From positions 992,001 to 1,056,000 of the forward strand of contig NBZP02000048.1 of NCBI GenBank assembly GCA_002236755.2: a stretch of DNA of 64,000 nt, in the 5' to 3' direction. Numbering within the stretch: the stretch's first letter is position 1; each line of letters starts with the position of its first letter. This DNA is from Dothistroma septosporum. Lineage: Eukaryota; Ascomycota; Dothideomycetes; Mycosphaerellales; Mycosphaerellaceae. A program made the position numbers and the translations under genes. Below, piece after piece: positions 32,140 to 43,721 of this stretch. The notes beneath the pieces were generated by a model, which did no database searches, was not told where the DNA came from, and was given only the letters and a program-made list of their open reading frames with translations.

Positions 32140-35100
32140 ATGGCGCACGAATTGCGAAAACGCAAGAAGCCGCCCCAGGAGCAACTCGATTCCGGGGATG
32201 CCCTCCAGCCGTCTCCACAGAAGAAGCCTAGAGCTAGAGCAGCGGCGAGCAAGAAAGATGCTGGTGTTAACTCCTCCACCTCTACTGGGGGCGGCGCAGC
32301 CGGTACCTCGCTGCAAGGAACGCCTGCCCTCTCCTCCAATACCGACAGTACTCAGTCGTCAAGCGTCTTCGACGTCAGACTGCAAGACTTACCGCCTCCC
32401 AACCCAGCAGCTCGAGGCCTAGAAGCCTTTCGCAAAGGACTCCAGTCTGGCACTATCAGGCTTAAGCCCGATGCACCTCACGAGTTCACGCCACCTACTG
32501 GTCTGCCGAGGCATATCGAGGCCTTTCCCAAGATACGCGACTATCGTCTCCTCAAAGGCGAGCTGCAACAATACACCATTCTAGTCGGCGGGAAGATCAG
32601 TACCCCGAAGGCCGCTGACGGTAGTCGAAAAGCTGTATACGCGGACAGTCACCCCGTCAAGGTCTGGCGGATCAAAGCACAGTGGCGACGGGCGGACAAG
32701 CCCACACAGACCATTGACTACTTCGTACGGCCAGCGAATTACAAGACGCCGCAGCAGGCTGCTATCACTTCTGCTGTATGTCCAACACTCGAGGACGCGA
32801 CACGTCTTGGCCAACTAGTGGTTGATTACACTAATAAGCTTCCTGGAGACTTCAATGCAGATGATTGGGTATTTTCGCCCGGAACCAACAACATCCCGAA
32901 CTACAGCTCTGGGTTCCTTGAAGTGGCAGCACTGCAAGCCTACAGCCCTGAAATGGACCTCGCCGCGGCACTTGGTGAAGGCTTCGCGCCGTCCGCTGAT
33001 GGCAAGGGTATTTATCGACATTTGAGACATAATTCCAGAAACATAACATCGAAGAACAAGACCGGAAAGGCGGCCAACGCATTGACGACCCGCAGTACCA
33101 ACAAAATGGCCTGCTGCCTTGAACTCGTTGCCGATGACAAAGTACAACCAGCTCAGCGTAGTCTCTCGACGCTTGACGATGATTTCCTTGCAGGAGTGAC
33201 AGTGCCGCCTATACCGGTTTCCCATGCCCCCTTTCTTGGGTATATCGATGGAACCTCTACAGACCAGGCACTGAGGAGTGTACACGATCGTTGCCAATCA
33301 GTGCTCTTCGGCACAATCGGTACAAATTCACAAATCAAGAATATGTGGGATCAAGAACGCAGCAAGTACCAGAAGTTGTCGACGGCAGGAAGCCAACGCG
33401 CCGACGGCATATTCAACAATCTGCGGCTGTTCTCCAAATCTAGTACTCCAGCGGAGATTAGTGGAGGTCGACGACTGGAATTGGCAGCTGCAGCTGTGTG
33501 TTCGGCTCTTGACTTCAAGCTCGACAAGCAGACCAGAAGAATTCCTGGAGCTTACTTCATCACAGCTTCGAACAATCGTATCCTCCACTCCTACATCCTT
33601 CAGCAGGTCGTGGACAGCCTTTCCAGGAAGGAAGGTCTGATGAAGGCAATCCTAAAAGGCCACGAGGCAGCCTTCGAGGTTGACACAAGCCTTGTTCGTG
33701 CGCCTGACGTGATACGGGCTGCATTGGTCAACAAAGATGTAGTTCCCATCGATTCGGTCGTAGTGTGCATGCACTGTCCCAACGTTCTCCTGGAGGTCGA
33801 CGCTTTCCTGGATGATGCTGGAAGAAGATTGTGCTTCCCGTGCTCCAGGCTCGCCCATGACGCAGGCAGCGATGTTTCAAGTACTGTCACTGTGCGCTCT
33901 TGGTCCAGGAGAATTTTGAGAATCTCGATCAATGAGGACCTCGCCGCTGGTGCGTCCAAGATCGACAAGGAGCTGGTGTGTCGAGCGCTGCAGACTCAGA
34001 TCATTAGCGACACAGAGTGGATATCGGCTTCTAGTCCAGGCGTTAAGTCAATTACAAGCGCGAAATGGGAGCTTGGTCTAAATTCTACGGACCCTCAGCT
34101 TCTCGCCGGACGTCTCATGCGATTCAAGCACATGGACCAGCCTAGCGTTGGCAAGCTCATGCCTATGATCGTAGTGGGCAAGAAGACACATCTGCACTAC
34201 GCCGACAACGACCCCATCCATCAGAACGTGTTTCTCCAGACATTAGAAGAGAACCACCTTCAGGGCACCCACACCTCGGGATCTCAGCCTGTCATCGCCG
34301 AAGCAGCCCAGGTTGCAAAGATATTGCCGCCAGTCACTGATCAGCCATCTCTGGAGTATCCGCACGAACATCGAGCGTTTTACAACAAATTCCATCGTGT
34401 TGCGCTCAACGACTTGATGATTATCAGATCCTTTCCATATACCAGAAAGGGCCGGATATCCCAGACTGCGATAAAGGCCGCAGACATGCCTCGCCTTCGT
34501 CGAATGTGGAAACGCTGCAACTGGGATGGGAAGAAGATGCATCGGTCTCAGGACTTCGTCATTACTCGAGCTGGTATGCGGAACTTCAATTCAACTACGA
34601 GGCATGATCGCACCGAACGCCAACGATTCCCGCCATGGGAGGGTAGCAACTTCGAACGTATTAAGCAGAACGTTGCTACTATCGTTGCACCCGGAGGTAG
34701 ATTCAACAAGCATGGCCTTGAACTGCTCCAGAACCCAGATGGCTCGTATTGGCTAGGTCTTCCTGAAGAGAGACCCGAAGATGCCGATTGGGAGTTCGAG
34801 CATCGCGAAGCAGAAGCACGCTTGTGGACTAGGACGAAGCCTGTAACAGACATAACGATACTCTCGAAAGTGACGAGACGATTCTGTACGAGAACCTCAT
34901 TCAGTTCATCCGGACAGGTGGCAAATGCCATGGTCTGAAGTTTAGACTCTCGGTTATTACTGGACGATTGGAGGTCTACTCGCTGGGACGAGGCACGCAC
35001 CGTCGTGACGAGGCTGGCAACATTCTTGACATTATTGGGGCGAGAGAGCCGTTGCGCACGGGTTGCACTCTGCTGCATCCCACGGATCTGAATGATCCGG

Positions 35101-38100
35101 CTCAGTACGACTTTTCACGCGTCACTATTGTCCGGGAATCGTTGCTGTTGAACAAAGCGCGTCACGATTTCCCTTTGCCTAACAACGACCTCTCGCCTAT
35201 CATCGACAGAATCTGCGCAATTTCACTAGATCCTAGATGGGCCGATCCGCCTATGGCAAGGGCCGAAGACTACTATGATGCCCAGCTGCCGAAGTCGTGG
35301 AAAGCTTTGGCTATTGCACAGGCCTCTGAGGATCCACCTGTCTCCGTTGAAGAAGTCGACCAAGCGTTTATGTCTGCACAAGAGCTCGTCGGCGTCGAAG
35401 ACGTTGACGAATTTGACGATTGCGATAAGACCTTTGGTGAAGACGTGGAACGCGCGCAGCTCAAAGAAGACTTCGAATCCACTTTCAATGACATTGAGCA
35501 GAACGACGCAACGCTTTATGCTGATGCCTATGTACAAGAGCTGAAGGCACTTATGGCGCGAGCTATTGAGAGCAGCGATCGTCAGCTACTGTACTCCACA
35601 TATCGCGAACAGTTGATGAGGTTCTTGGATGATGGCGACCGGCCTAGCCGGAAGACTATCCAAGAGCAATTTGACGATCTGAAAGCCAAGGCAAAGGACG
35701 AGTTTGCGGACCTGCTGGATGCACATTCGGAATCAATGTTCTCTGAACTCACCGAGTGTGTCAAGTCAGACGACGTGAGCAGGTTCAGAGACTTGGAAGT
35801 CCTTCTGTTAGCCTACTTGGGCAAGAAGAAGTCACAGTCTGCTCCGCCTCCGCCGCCTCCCGAAAATTGCTTCGACTGCGGAGTCCAAGTCAGCAATACT
35901 GACGCCTACTGCACTACAGAAGGACACGAAGATAGGAAGTTGCACTTTCGCTGTGTTCCTTTTATCGACTCCGAAGACCTCTCCACTTGGCGGTGCAAGG
36001 ACTGCCGATCGCCTGCTGGAGAGCGACAGAAGCCGCCTCCCGCAAAATGCTTCGACTGCGGTGTGCAGATTAGCAATACTGATGCCTACTGCACCACAGA
36101 TGGTCACGAAGATAGGAAGCTGCACTTTCGCTGTGTTCCGTTCATCAATCCCGAAGACCTCTCCACCTGGCGCTGCAAGGACTGCCGCTTGCCTGCTGGA
36201 AATCAACAGAAGCCGTCTGATGTACCACGAGTCCTCAATATGAAAAACATCGGCAATTCATGTTATATGAGCTCATCGATACAGTTGCTGCATCAAAAGA
36301 AGCCACTACGCGATCTCATCATGGACAGTGAATTAGATCATGGGATGATCAAGACTGGCAGGGCTGTGGGTGAATGGTTGCCATCTCACTTCAAATTCGA
36401 CAACAGTACTTCGGAGGCAATGTTGCTGGACATGCTACGCAAGCATATGGAGGAAGACCAGCGCTTTGTGATGGAACTCCGTCGTCTGTTTAAGAAATTG
36501 GACCAGGTCTCCCGCCCACTTCAGTACGCGGACGTGCAGACCTTTTTCGATGCCCTCACAGCCTTACTTCCAGGTCGCTTCCAGCCAAAGGCGCAAGAGG
36601 ACGCAAACGACATGTTGTCACTTGTTCTAGATGCAGTCTTTCTCCCTACTGACAACTCTTCCTCAAACCATATTGTCGCCTACGACCGCCTGAAGGAAGA
36701 TCTGCAACTCAGAGGCATCTACTGCGCGCTATGCGAAGAACGAATCCAGCATCGGGTTCGCACACCGTGCTGCGGTCGGAACTACTGCCGACAGCACATC
36801 GAACACTACATGAGCGATGTCGAGATCTGCCCTGGCTGTGACCGTCCATGCCCCAAGGCCAGCCTAGAGACTGTGACCGAGCTCTCCGCCGATGAGATGC
36901 AACATGCACGGCAGCTGCGACCTCTGGGTGTAGTTGCTGCGGACCAAGCTATTGCAAATAGGTCACGTGGGCTCCAATCCAGATTGTATGCCCAGTTCTT
37001 CCTGCAAATTGCTACGGAGTGGCAGTGCCAGCAGGCCGATTGTGATCTCATCGGGAGAACGATTTCCAACATAAAATACTTGGAACTCAACTTCATCGAT
37101 GTCGAAGATCGCCACACCCAAAAGAACTCACTTGCCAGCATGCTCGAGGCGTGGCACGTAGATCGACTTGAGGCAGGAAACCGCATTTTCTGTGTTTCTG
37201 GAATGGATACACACGCAGGTACCCAGACAAAGGTCTCACGAATCACTAGCGCGCCGCCATTCTTTCACGTCCGTTTCCCACGCTTCGGAGAAGCGATCAC
37301 GATACCTGTAGATTTGCCGGAGTACCTGGACAACTCGCCATACGCCGATGCTGCTTCGCTTCCGTCCGACCAAGGCACTCCACCAAAGCTGATCATGGAG
37401 CCAATCTATCGCTTATCGGCGGTCAACATCTATTACAGTCACGGAATCGGCCCCGATGGCCAATCTCGAGGTCACTATGTGCTATATACAGTACAAGACG
37501 GCGTGTGGATCTGTCTGGATGATTCTTGCGGAAAGCAGTACGCTACGGCTGAGCATCCCCAAGTCGCGTTCAACAACGGTGGTGTAGCATACTTCGCCGT
37601 CTACGAACGTATTCGTGACAAGACTGCACTGCCTTTCGAAAAGACAGGCACCCACTCGACAGGCCATCTCCTTCGCAAAGGCCGTGTCGACCCTGGCGCT
37701 AAACTCGTTGAGCCTCTCTGGGAGCGGCCGAAGACTGGTCCCTCGTTCTCGTGCCACCTATGCAACAACAGCTTTCCCGACGATGCCTCTCTTGCGAACC
37801 ACAAACCTGAATGCAAGCTCGTATGTAACGAATGCAAGTTGACATTCACGGACAAGAAGCAGTTCGAGGCTCATATTGCGCAATGCAAGCCGCCGCCTCC
37901 AGAGACTGAGACTGAGCGCTGGCAGCGTGAGGAGAGAATCAAGATCGAGGCGAAGCTTAGGCAGGAAATGGAGAAGGAATACAGTCAAAAGTTGGCTGAT
38001 GCGAAGGAGAAGATGCGGAGAGAGATGATGGGCGAGAATCGCACTGGCGACGCAGAAGCCGTTGCTAGGTTGCGATCGGCGCTGGAGGCAGAGCGCGAGA

Positions 38101-38192
38101 GGAATGTCACGTTGATCGGACTTCTTCAAGGCCAAGTCGACATGCTTCGTGCCAGAAACGACGACATCGACAATCAAGTGATGCATATGTAG
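32140..38192 (+). CDS. Giant USP-domain protein with PHD-like, RING-like and zinc-finger modules
   Basis: The frame opens at ATG 32140 and must change once near 34.85 kb. A 62-nt intron (34843..34904) would give 1,996 residues; a one-base deletion near 34850 would give about 2,017. Order of parts: a disordered basic start (HELRKRKKPPQEQ); about 900 residues I cannot assign, including a CMHC...CFPC zinc-like pair near 33765-33845; an acidic helical linker; two 60-residue PHD-like modules (CFDCGVQ...HFRC...WRCKDC) at 35868-36227; the USP Cys box NIGNSCYMSSS (Cys codon 36261); a RING-like insert (CALCEERI...CCGRNYCRQH...CPGC) near 36724-36850; the USP His box RGHYVLYT (His codon 37473), then LDDS and GGVAYFAVYER; two zinc-finger-like units (CHLC...C, CNEC...H...C) near 37750-37890; and a coiled coil to the end. 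The Cys, His and Asp of a deubiquitinase are all present. It probably removes ubiquitin; target and location are unknown. Confidence 0.75.
35868..36227 (+). repeat. In-frame tandem duplication of a 180-bp zinc module
   Basis: Two adjacent 180-base units begin at 35868 and 36048, each encoding about 60 residues starting CFDCGVQ. The first ~50 residues are nearly identical; the units diverge in the proline/lysine linker. Silent third-position differences show this is not an assembly duplicate. Confidence 0.85.
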
Positions 38193-38477
38193 ATACGACA
38201 GCCACCAGTAGCCACCAGTAGTAACAGTCGGCGGCTTACAAGCCCGCCAAGTACGCACACTGTGCCTCTGTTCCATCAAACATCATCGTCTTCGATTTGA
38301 ATCTATACCTTGGTGGACGCTCGATCAAGAGCGAGCGAGGAACAAAAGAATATTAACTTCCCACTGTCGATGATTGTTGCGCGGAAACGGGCCGCGTCTG
38401 AGATCGGATGGTCCCAATCTCCGAGTTCAAGTTGCTCTGCTACAAGGCACGCCTTTTGACCAACTCCCTCGTCGATA

Positions 38478-40406
38478 ATGAGGCCGATAGCTGCTTTACT
38501 CGCCCTCCCCTACTTGTCCTACGCTAAACAGCCGTCGGCTCCATCACCGATAGTCGCACCACTGCGAGAGCTTCCCTGGGCCCAACTCAACTTCCTCCAC
38601 ACAACTGATACACACGGCTGGCACGGCGGGCATCTACAAGAGGCGCAATACTCGGCCGACTGGGGCGACTACATCTCCTTTGCCCATCACCTTCGCGAAA
38701 GAGCGGACAAGGATGGCAGCGACTTGCTGCTGATCGACACGGGAGACCGAGTAGAGGGCAACGGACTGTACGATGCTAGCAATCCCAAGGGCAAGTACAG
38801 CCTGGACATCATCAACAAACAGGACATCGACGTCTTGACGGTGGGAAATCATGAGCTGTACCTGAAGAACACCAGCATTCGCGAATTCGAACAAGTCGTG
38901 CCGGACTTCAGGAACTCATACATCGCCAGCAATCTCGACATATACAGCCCGAAAGATGGCAAGCAGACACCTCTCGCCACGCGATACCGCAAATTCACCA
39001 CCAAGAACCAAGGCATTCGTGTGCTTGCCTTCGGCTTCTTGTTCAACTTCAAGGGCAATGCCAACAACACCATTGTGCAAGATGTGGAGAAGACAGTGAA
39101 GGAGCAATGGTTCCTAGATGCCGTCAATGACAAAGAAGTGGATCTGTTCCTCGTGGCTGGCCATGTGCCCGTCAGAAACACACCAGAGTTTGAAGCCGTC
39201 CACAAAGCCATCCGAGTCGCCAACTGGGACACACCGATCGTCTTCTTTGGTGGCCACACGCACATCAGAGACTATCGCAAGTTCGAGAAGAAAGCGTGGG
39301 CGTTGGAAAGTGGTCGATACATGGAGACGCTAGGCTTCCTCTCTATTGATGGCTTGACCACTGGCAACAAGGACGTCACGGTTCAGAAATCGCTCGAATA
39401 CAAGAGACTGTACATTGACAACAACTTGTACTCTCTACAGCACCACTCCGGCACCAACGAGTCGACATTCGGTACGGATCTCGGTCGTGACGTATCGAAA
39501 GCCATACATGCGGCACGGAAGAAGCTCAATCTGGATCATGCCTACGGTTGTGCGCCGCGCAACTACTGGCTCAGCCGTGCTCCGTACCCTGCTGATGATA
39601 GCCTGCTCACGTTGCTCGAGAAGAAGATACTGCCGGACACATTCAACATAACCCAGACCCCGAGCATTGTCCTGACTAACACTGGCGCCATTCGTTTCGA
39701 CATCTTCAAAGGACCTTTTACGATAGATTCGACCTTCCTCGTGTCGCCGTTCACAAGTGGCTTCCGTGTCATCAAGAACGTCCCATACAAGTCCGCCAGC
39801 CAAGTCTTGAAGCTGCTGAACGATGAAGGACCAATCTCGCTTCGTGATCTGCAGGCCCTCGCGGACGGGATTGGGTATCCTCTCCGTCGGCTCCTTCCAG
39901 CGCACACGTCGGTCAGTCCCGATAGTATGGAGCACAGCAACGAGCAGGCGGCTTTGACGTCGGATACCCTTCATCTAGCCGGGTTGCGGACTCAAGTGCC
40001 GGTCCTTGAGAAGGAGCCCGATTCAGACCAACCACAAGTGCCTGGCTACACCACAGTCGACGATGCCGGCAACGACGGTGATGATACAGTCCACCAACCG
40101 ATCAAGTTCTACAACGTGCCGAATGTGATCGGCGTCAACGTCAGCTTCCCGCAACCTGAATATGCGCAACCTTTGGAACGGGACAAGGCCGAGTACCTTT
40201 CCGTGCATATCCAAGAGCCTGAGAGCGTCGACCTGGTCTACAACGAATTCATCCAGAACTGGATTTTGCTTGCTCTGAGATACCTTGGCGAGAAGAAGGA
40301 AGTAGCTGACACTGAATCGGCGGTGAAGGGTAAGACAATGACCGATGTCATCAGTGACTGGATCAAATCGAGCCCAGAATGGTCTTGCGAGGAGAAGAAG
40401 GACTAG
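38478..40406 (+). CDS. Calcineurin-like metallophosphoesterase / 5'-nucleotidase family protein
   Basis: One exon encodes 642 residues. A signal peptide (MRPIAALLALPYLSYA) is followed by a metallophosphoesterase domain with its metal motifs in order: HTTDTHGW, DTGDRVEG, VGNHELY, AGHVPVR and GGHTHIRD. A C-terminal domain of the 5'-nucleotidase type follows, with VLTNTGAIRFDIFKGPFT and LVSPFTSGFRV. The layout matches yeast YHR202W-type proteins, which are vacuolar or exported phosphoesterases. It should hydrolyse nucleotide or other phosphate esters in the secretory or vacuolar space; the true substrate is unknown. N-glycosylation sites are present. Confidence 0.9.
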   Translation: MRPIAALLALPYLSYAKQPSAPSPIVAPLRELPWAQLNFLHTTDTHGWHGGHLQEAQYSADWGDYISFAHHLRERADKDGSDLLLIDTGDRVEGNGLYDASNPKGKYSLDIINKQDIDVLTVGNHELYLKNTSIREFEQVVPDFRNSYIASNLDIYSPKDGKQTPLATRYRKFTTKNQGIRVLAFGFLFNFKGNANNTIVQDVEKTVKEQWFLDAVNDKEVDLFLVAGHVPVRNTPEFEAVHKAIRVANWDTPIVFFGGHTHIRDYRKFEKKAWALESGRYMETLGFLSIDGLTTGNKDVTVQKSLEYKRLYIDNNLYSLQHHSGTNESTFGTDLGRDVSKAIHAARKKLNLDHAYGCAPRNYWLSRAPYPADDSLLTLLEKKILPDTFNITQTPSIVLTNTGAIRFDIFKGPFTIDSTFLVSPFTSGFRVIKNVPYKSASQVLKLLNDEGPISLRDLQALADGIGYPLRRLLPAHTSVSPDSMEHSNEQAALTSDTLHLAGLRTQVPVLEKEPDSDQPQVPGYTTVDDAGNDGDDTVHQPIKFYNVPNVIGVNVSFPQPEYAQPLERDKAEYLSVHIQEPESVDLVYNEFIQNWILLALRYLGEKKEVADTESAVKGKTMTDVISDWIKSSPEWSCEEKKD

Positions 40407-41071
40407 TCGTCTAATGATGTGTTACGAGGTTATGCTGGCGTTGCCTGGATGGGTCTCTTAATGACGGCCTCGTGGACTGGGCATACGACAGGCTAGGTCG
40501 CCTGGATCGTCGGCTGGTTCATGGCTATGTGGGTATAGATTGTACGTCTGAGAAGTAGGTTGGGTTTGTCATGACTAGCATCTGATCTAACTCTACGTGA
40601 TACTCCCTCCGAAACAATTCTTACGATGCTCTCGGCTATTTGATTCGACCAATCAAAGTAGGTCGGCATTACGAGAATCATGGACGCCAGGTATCGAAGC
40701 CACCGAATCTATCTTAATGCTGCGTAGCTCAGCTGTACCTCCATTGAGCAGGCACCTCGCATCTTACTAGACGTGGGCTTGCTGGAGTCAGCATCAAATT
40801 CATCCCTTCACCGACGGCTCGATAGTACGATACCAGACCCCACATTTGTCTACCGTTTGCCCGGCCGAGGGTCTATACAGCTTCACTCGTCCCACTCCTC
40901 GGCTCATAGACACGGCCCGGCCAACCAACAGCATCGGGGATTCACACAGCATACACAGCATCTCTCTGGGAACAGCCCGACAATTGCCCAGTCATCTCAT
41001 CTGCCATCACAACATCCATAACACAATCTCGACAGCAATCAAAAGATCAAACTGCCCACACACCACACACA
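40407..41071. other. Intergenic region
   Basis: About 0.67 kb lies before the GST gene. The last 100 bases are rich in C and A (CACACAC near 41060), as in fungal leaders. Nothing else is recognised. Confidence 0.4.
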
Positions 41072-41842
41072 ATGTCCATGCAAGATCAACTCCTCATCCT
41101 CTACGACCTCCCAACTAAACGCGAAGACATCGACTCCTGGTCCCCCAACGTCTGGAAGACTCGCCTCGCCCTCAACTACAAGAAAATCCCGTACAAAACC
41201 GTCTGGCTCAAACACGCTGACATTGCCCCGACTCTCTCTGGCCTTGGAATTTCTCCCAATGAATCCAAATCTCAAGGTCCGCCGCAAAGTCCCTACACCC
41301 TGCCCGCCGTGAAGTTCCCAGATGGGACCTTTGCGATGGATTCGGCGAAGATCGCCGTGGAGTTGGAGAAACGATATCCGTCACCGAAGTTTCCAAGTCT
41401 GAAACTTGAGGAGGGCACGCAGGATGAAGTCATGAAGTTGTTTGGTGGAGTGGCTGTGCCGCTCCTCCCCATGATCTACGACAAGATTGCCAGCAACATC
41501 TTGCTGGAGGAGAGTGTGACGGAGTGGAAGGCGAAAAAATCGAAGCAGATGGGAATGCCTTTTGAGGAGTGGGTGGCGAAGAATGGTGGGGAGGGGGCGT
41601 GGGAGAAGGCCGGGGAGGGAATCGGGAAGTTGGTGGAGTCTGTCAAGGGGAGGAAGAAGGATGAGGGACCTTTTATTCTAGGGAGGGAGCTAAGTTGTGG
41701 GGATTTTGTGGTTGCGGGGTTATTGGAGAGCTGTAGGAGGATTGATAAAGGATTGTATGAGAGGATGCTAAGTTTTGATAACGACGGCGTGTTGAAGGGT
41801 GTGCACGAGGCTTGTGGGAAGTGGTTTGACAGGGACGATTGA
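41072..41842 (+). CDS. Glutathione S-transferase-like protein (UstS type)
   Basis: One exon encodes 256 residues. The N-terminal thioredoxin-like domain begins LLILYDLPTKREDIDSWSPN and contains WKTRLALNYKKIPYKTVWL, YTLPAVKFPDG and the DSAKIAVELEKRYP helix, the pattern of the GST_N_3/UstS-like fungal class. The all-helical C-terminal domain ends with a conserved GRELSCGDFVVAGLLESCRR. UstS-like proteins often lie in or near secondary-metabolite loci, where they conjugate or isomerise reactive intermediates; no such locus is seen here. The last third has unusually G-rich codons (GGGGAGG runs) compared with its N-terminal half. Confidence 0.85.
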   Translation: MSMQDQLLILYDLPTKREDIDSWSPNVWKTRLALNYKKIPYKTVWLKHADIAPTLSGLGISPNESKSQGPPQSPYTLPAVKFPDGTFAMDSAKIAVELEKRYPSPKFPSLKLEEGTQDEVMKLFGGVAVPLLPMIYDKIASNILLEESVTEWKAKKSKQMGMPFEEWVAKNGGEGAWEKAGEGIGKLVESVKGRKKDEGPFILGRELSCGDFVVAGLLESCRRIDKGLYERMLSFDNDGVLKGVHEACGKWFDRDD

Positions 41843-42253
41843 CGGCGGATTACCTCGAGAGTGTTGGTCTTGTGGTACAGTGTCACGTCATGTGATTGAT
41901 TCTGCTCGCCCTGTGCTTTCTCCAGGTGACTCACTTCGGAGCATCCAGTCACACAGCTAACGTTTTATCAATGATCTGCGTTGAAGTCTGATGCTGTGCT
42001 CTTCGTCCGAGTTCCGGCTGGCTACCGGTTGGCACAACGTCCGCCTCATTATACTCAAAGATACCACGAGAGTATGGACACCAGCACTAGAGCTTGCAAT
42101 ACTCCCATACTTCGTCATCGATCATTCACATCGGCATGCCAATCGGTCCTCTCGGGCAACATCGGCGGTGATATTCTTCCGGATCCCGAACACGCCACAG
42201 TGACACTGCCACACACTTCCTCTTGTATCCTCTGTCCACCCGTAGCACAAGTC
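41843..42253. other. Convergent intergenic region
   Basis: This is 0.4 kb between the 3' ends of the GST gene and the SnoaL-like gene. The 171-codon plus frame (41981..42496) overlaps the latter and is a shadow. Confidence 0.35.
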
Positions 42254-42703
42254 TCAAATCAGGCCGTTGTTCGCTTTACTACCCCCCATCGTCGTACAAG
42301 AACAATACATCCACCTCCCCTCAATGACCCTCCACTTCATCTCCATAAACCGAATAAGGTTCACATTCTTCACCCCCGTGACGTCCATCTCAACATAGAG
42401 TACCGCTTTCCGCGGCTCATCATCGCTGATGTCTGTGTGCATGCTGATCAACTCGAATCTACAGTCCGGCTCCGTGGCGAGGAAGTTCCGCCATAGTTGG
42501 TTCAGGTCGTACCAGGACATGGCTTGAGAGGGGTAGTTCTCGACACGACATTCGAACCGAGGGGCAATGCGTTCGCGGAACTTGAGGCGGTCTGCGGTGC
42601 CTTCGTAGTCGAAATCGTGGTCGTTCCAGGCGAGGAGGCAGGCTTTGCTCAGGCATTCCAGTCCGGCTGTGGCGGCTTGTTTGGCATTTGTCCGGTGATC
42701 CAT
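42254..42703 (-). CDS. Small SnoaL/NTF2-like hypothetical protein
   Basis: One exon encodes 149 residues with no signal peptide. The first helix (LECLSKACLLAWNDHDFDYE) is followed by FECRVENYPSQAMSWYDLNQ, then strand-like AVLYVEMDVTGVKN and FMEMKWRVIEGRWMYCSC. The helix-then-curved-sheet order and the length fit the SnoaL-like/NTF2-like fold, used by small fungal isomerases and by proteins of unknown role. No catalytic residues can be named with confidence. The gene is monoexonic and stands alone. Confidence 0.6.
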   Translation of the reverse strand: MDHRTNAKQAATAGLECLSKACLLAWNDHDFDYEGTADRLKFRERIAPRFECRVENYPSQAMSWYDLNQLWRNFLATEPDCRFELISMHTDISDDEPRKAVLYVEMDVTGVKNVNLIRFMEMKWRVIEGRWMYCSCTTMGGSKANNGLI

Positions 42704-43721
42704 TGGGGTTGTTGCCGATGACGTCGAGGTGCTGGTGAGACAATGAAGACATGTTATTGCTGTCCGTTCCGGACCCGGTGGCTGTGATACTGCTATGCCC
42801 TGAAGTTGTTGTGGTCGTGCCGGTGCAGTCTCTCAGGTCACAGCTCTCTCGTCCAAGCCTGGGCTAGCCTTTGTGACCTTGCAGATGGCAAGTGTCCATG
42901 ACATTTTCCCGTTGCGTAGTCATGCTGGATGGAATGCGCCGACAAGTGTGCCATCAATGATTAGGCACAATCCTGCAGTCCCAGGCTCCAGACTTACTCG
43001 CTTGTCACTTGGCGCTTGGGATATTGCTGAACGGCCATCAAATATCAGTTGATAAAGCGTCGGCGCTAACGGAAGTCCTCCGGGCGCGAAGCTGCTTGGC
43101 TTTTGGCTTTTGGCTTTTGTGGGAGACGCGAATCTCATTATTATCTCGATCAGCAACAGCGCATTGACTGCATGAAGCTCATCTGCGCGTCCAGTAAGAA
43201 GTTGCCAGAGACGGAAACTCGTCCCAGGCCCTGTGGTACGGCACGTAGTGTTGATACCGCAATACGAAGAACACACGACCCAAAAGTCCGGCTGTACGGC
43301 ATCTTCGCTCAAGCCCGCCCGACCAGACAAGCACTCTTCTCCAGACGCCGCCTCACCCATCATCATTCTTCGACGACAGCTCCATCGGTGGACGTTTCCT
43401 TGCAGACTGATAATGGCAGTGATCGGCAACAAGAGGCCAAGGGTCCTAGTTGTGAGAAGACCAAGATGCCACGATGCCCAACTGATCCGAGGCACAATCA
43501 CAGCACGAGTGGGCCGGCCGGTCCTTCCCCAGGACATAGCTTGGCCACGCGTCCTACATGCCCTCTATCTCGGAGCTCTGCCTGTGGTAGTACTCCATCA
43601 GGGCCAGCGCTCACATGCTTGTCGCAACAGGTCTAGGTAAGCCGCTGGCCGCGTAGGTGAGTTCGACGTTCTTATACTCCATGGCGGCCACCGCCAAGAA
43701 TCACGCCTTCTGCCATGCTTG
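42704..43721. other. Intergenic region with two overlapping open frames, not called
   Basis: Two long overlapping frames (minus 43537..42920, 205 codons; plus 43103..43636) occupy this 1 kb. Neither has family features, codon order typical of the neighbours or a clear intron. A heptamer repeat (GGCTTTT, three copies) lies near 43098-43118. Confidence 0.4.

Noticed and set aside
34843..38192. Treating the second half of the giant gene as a separate gene beginning at 34968
   Set aside because: The apparent start there is TTG, the frame is open upstream to 34833, and no promoter space exists between the halves; one gene with a frame change is simpler.
42920..43636. Two long overlapping frames (minus 205 codons, plus 177 codons)
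   Set aside because: They overlap in antisense, neither contains a recognisable motif or usual intron signals, and both could be chance in GC-rich intergenic DNA.
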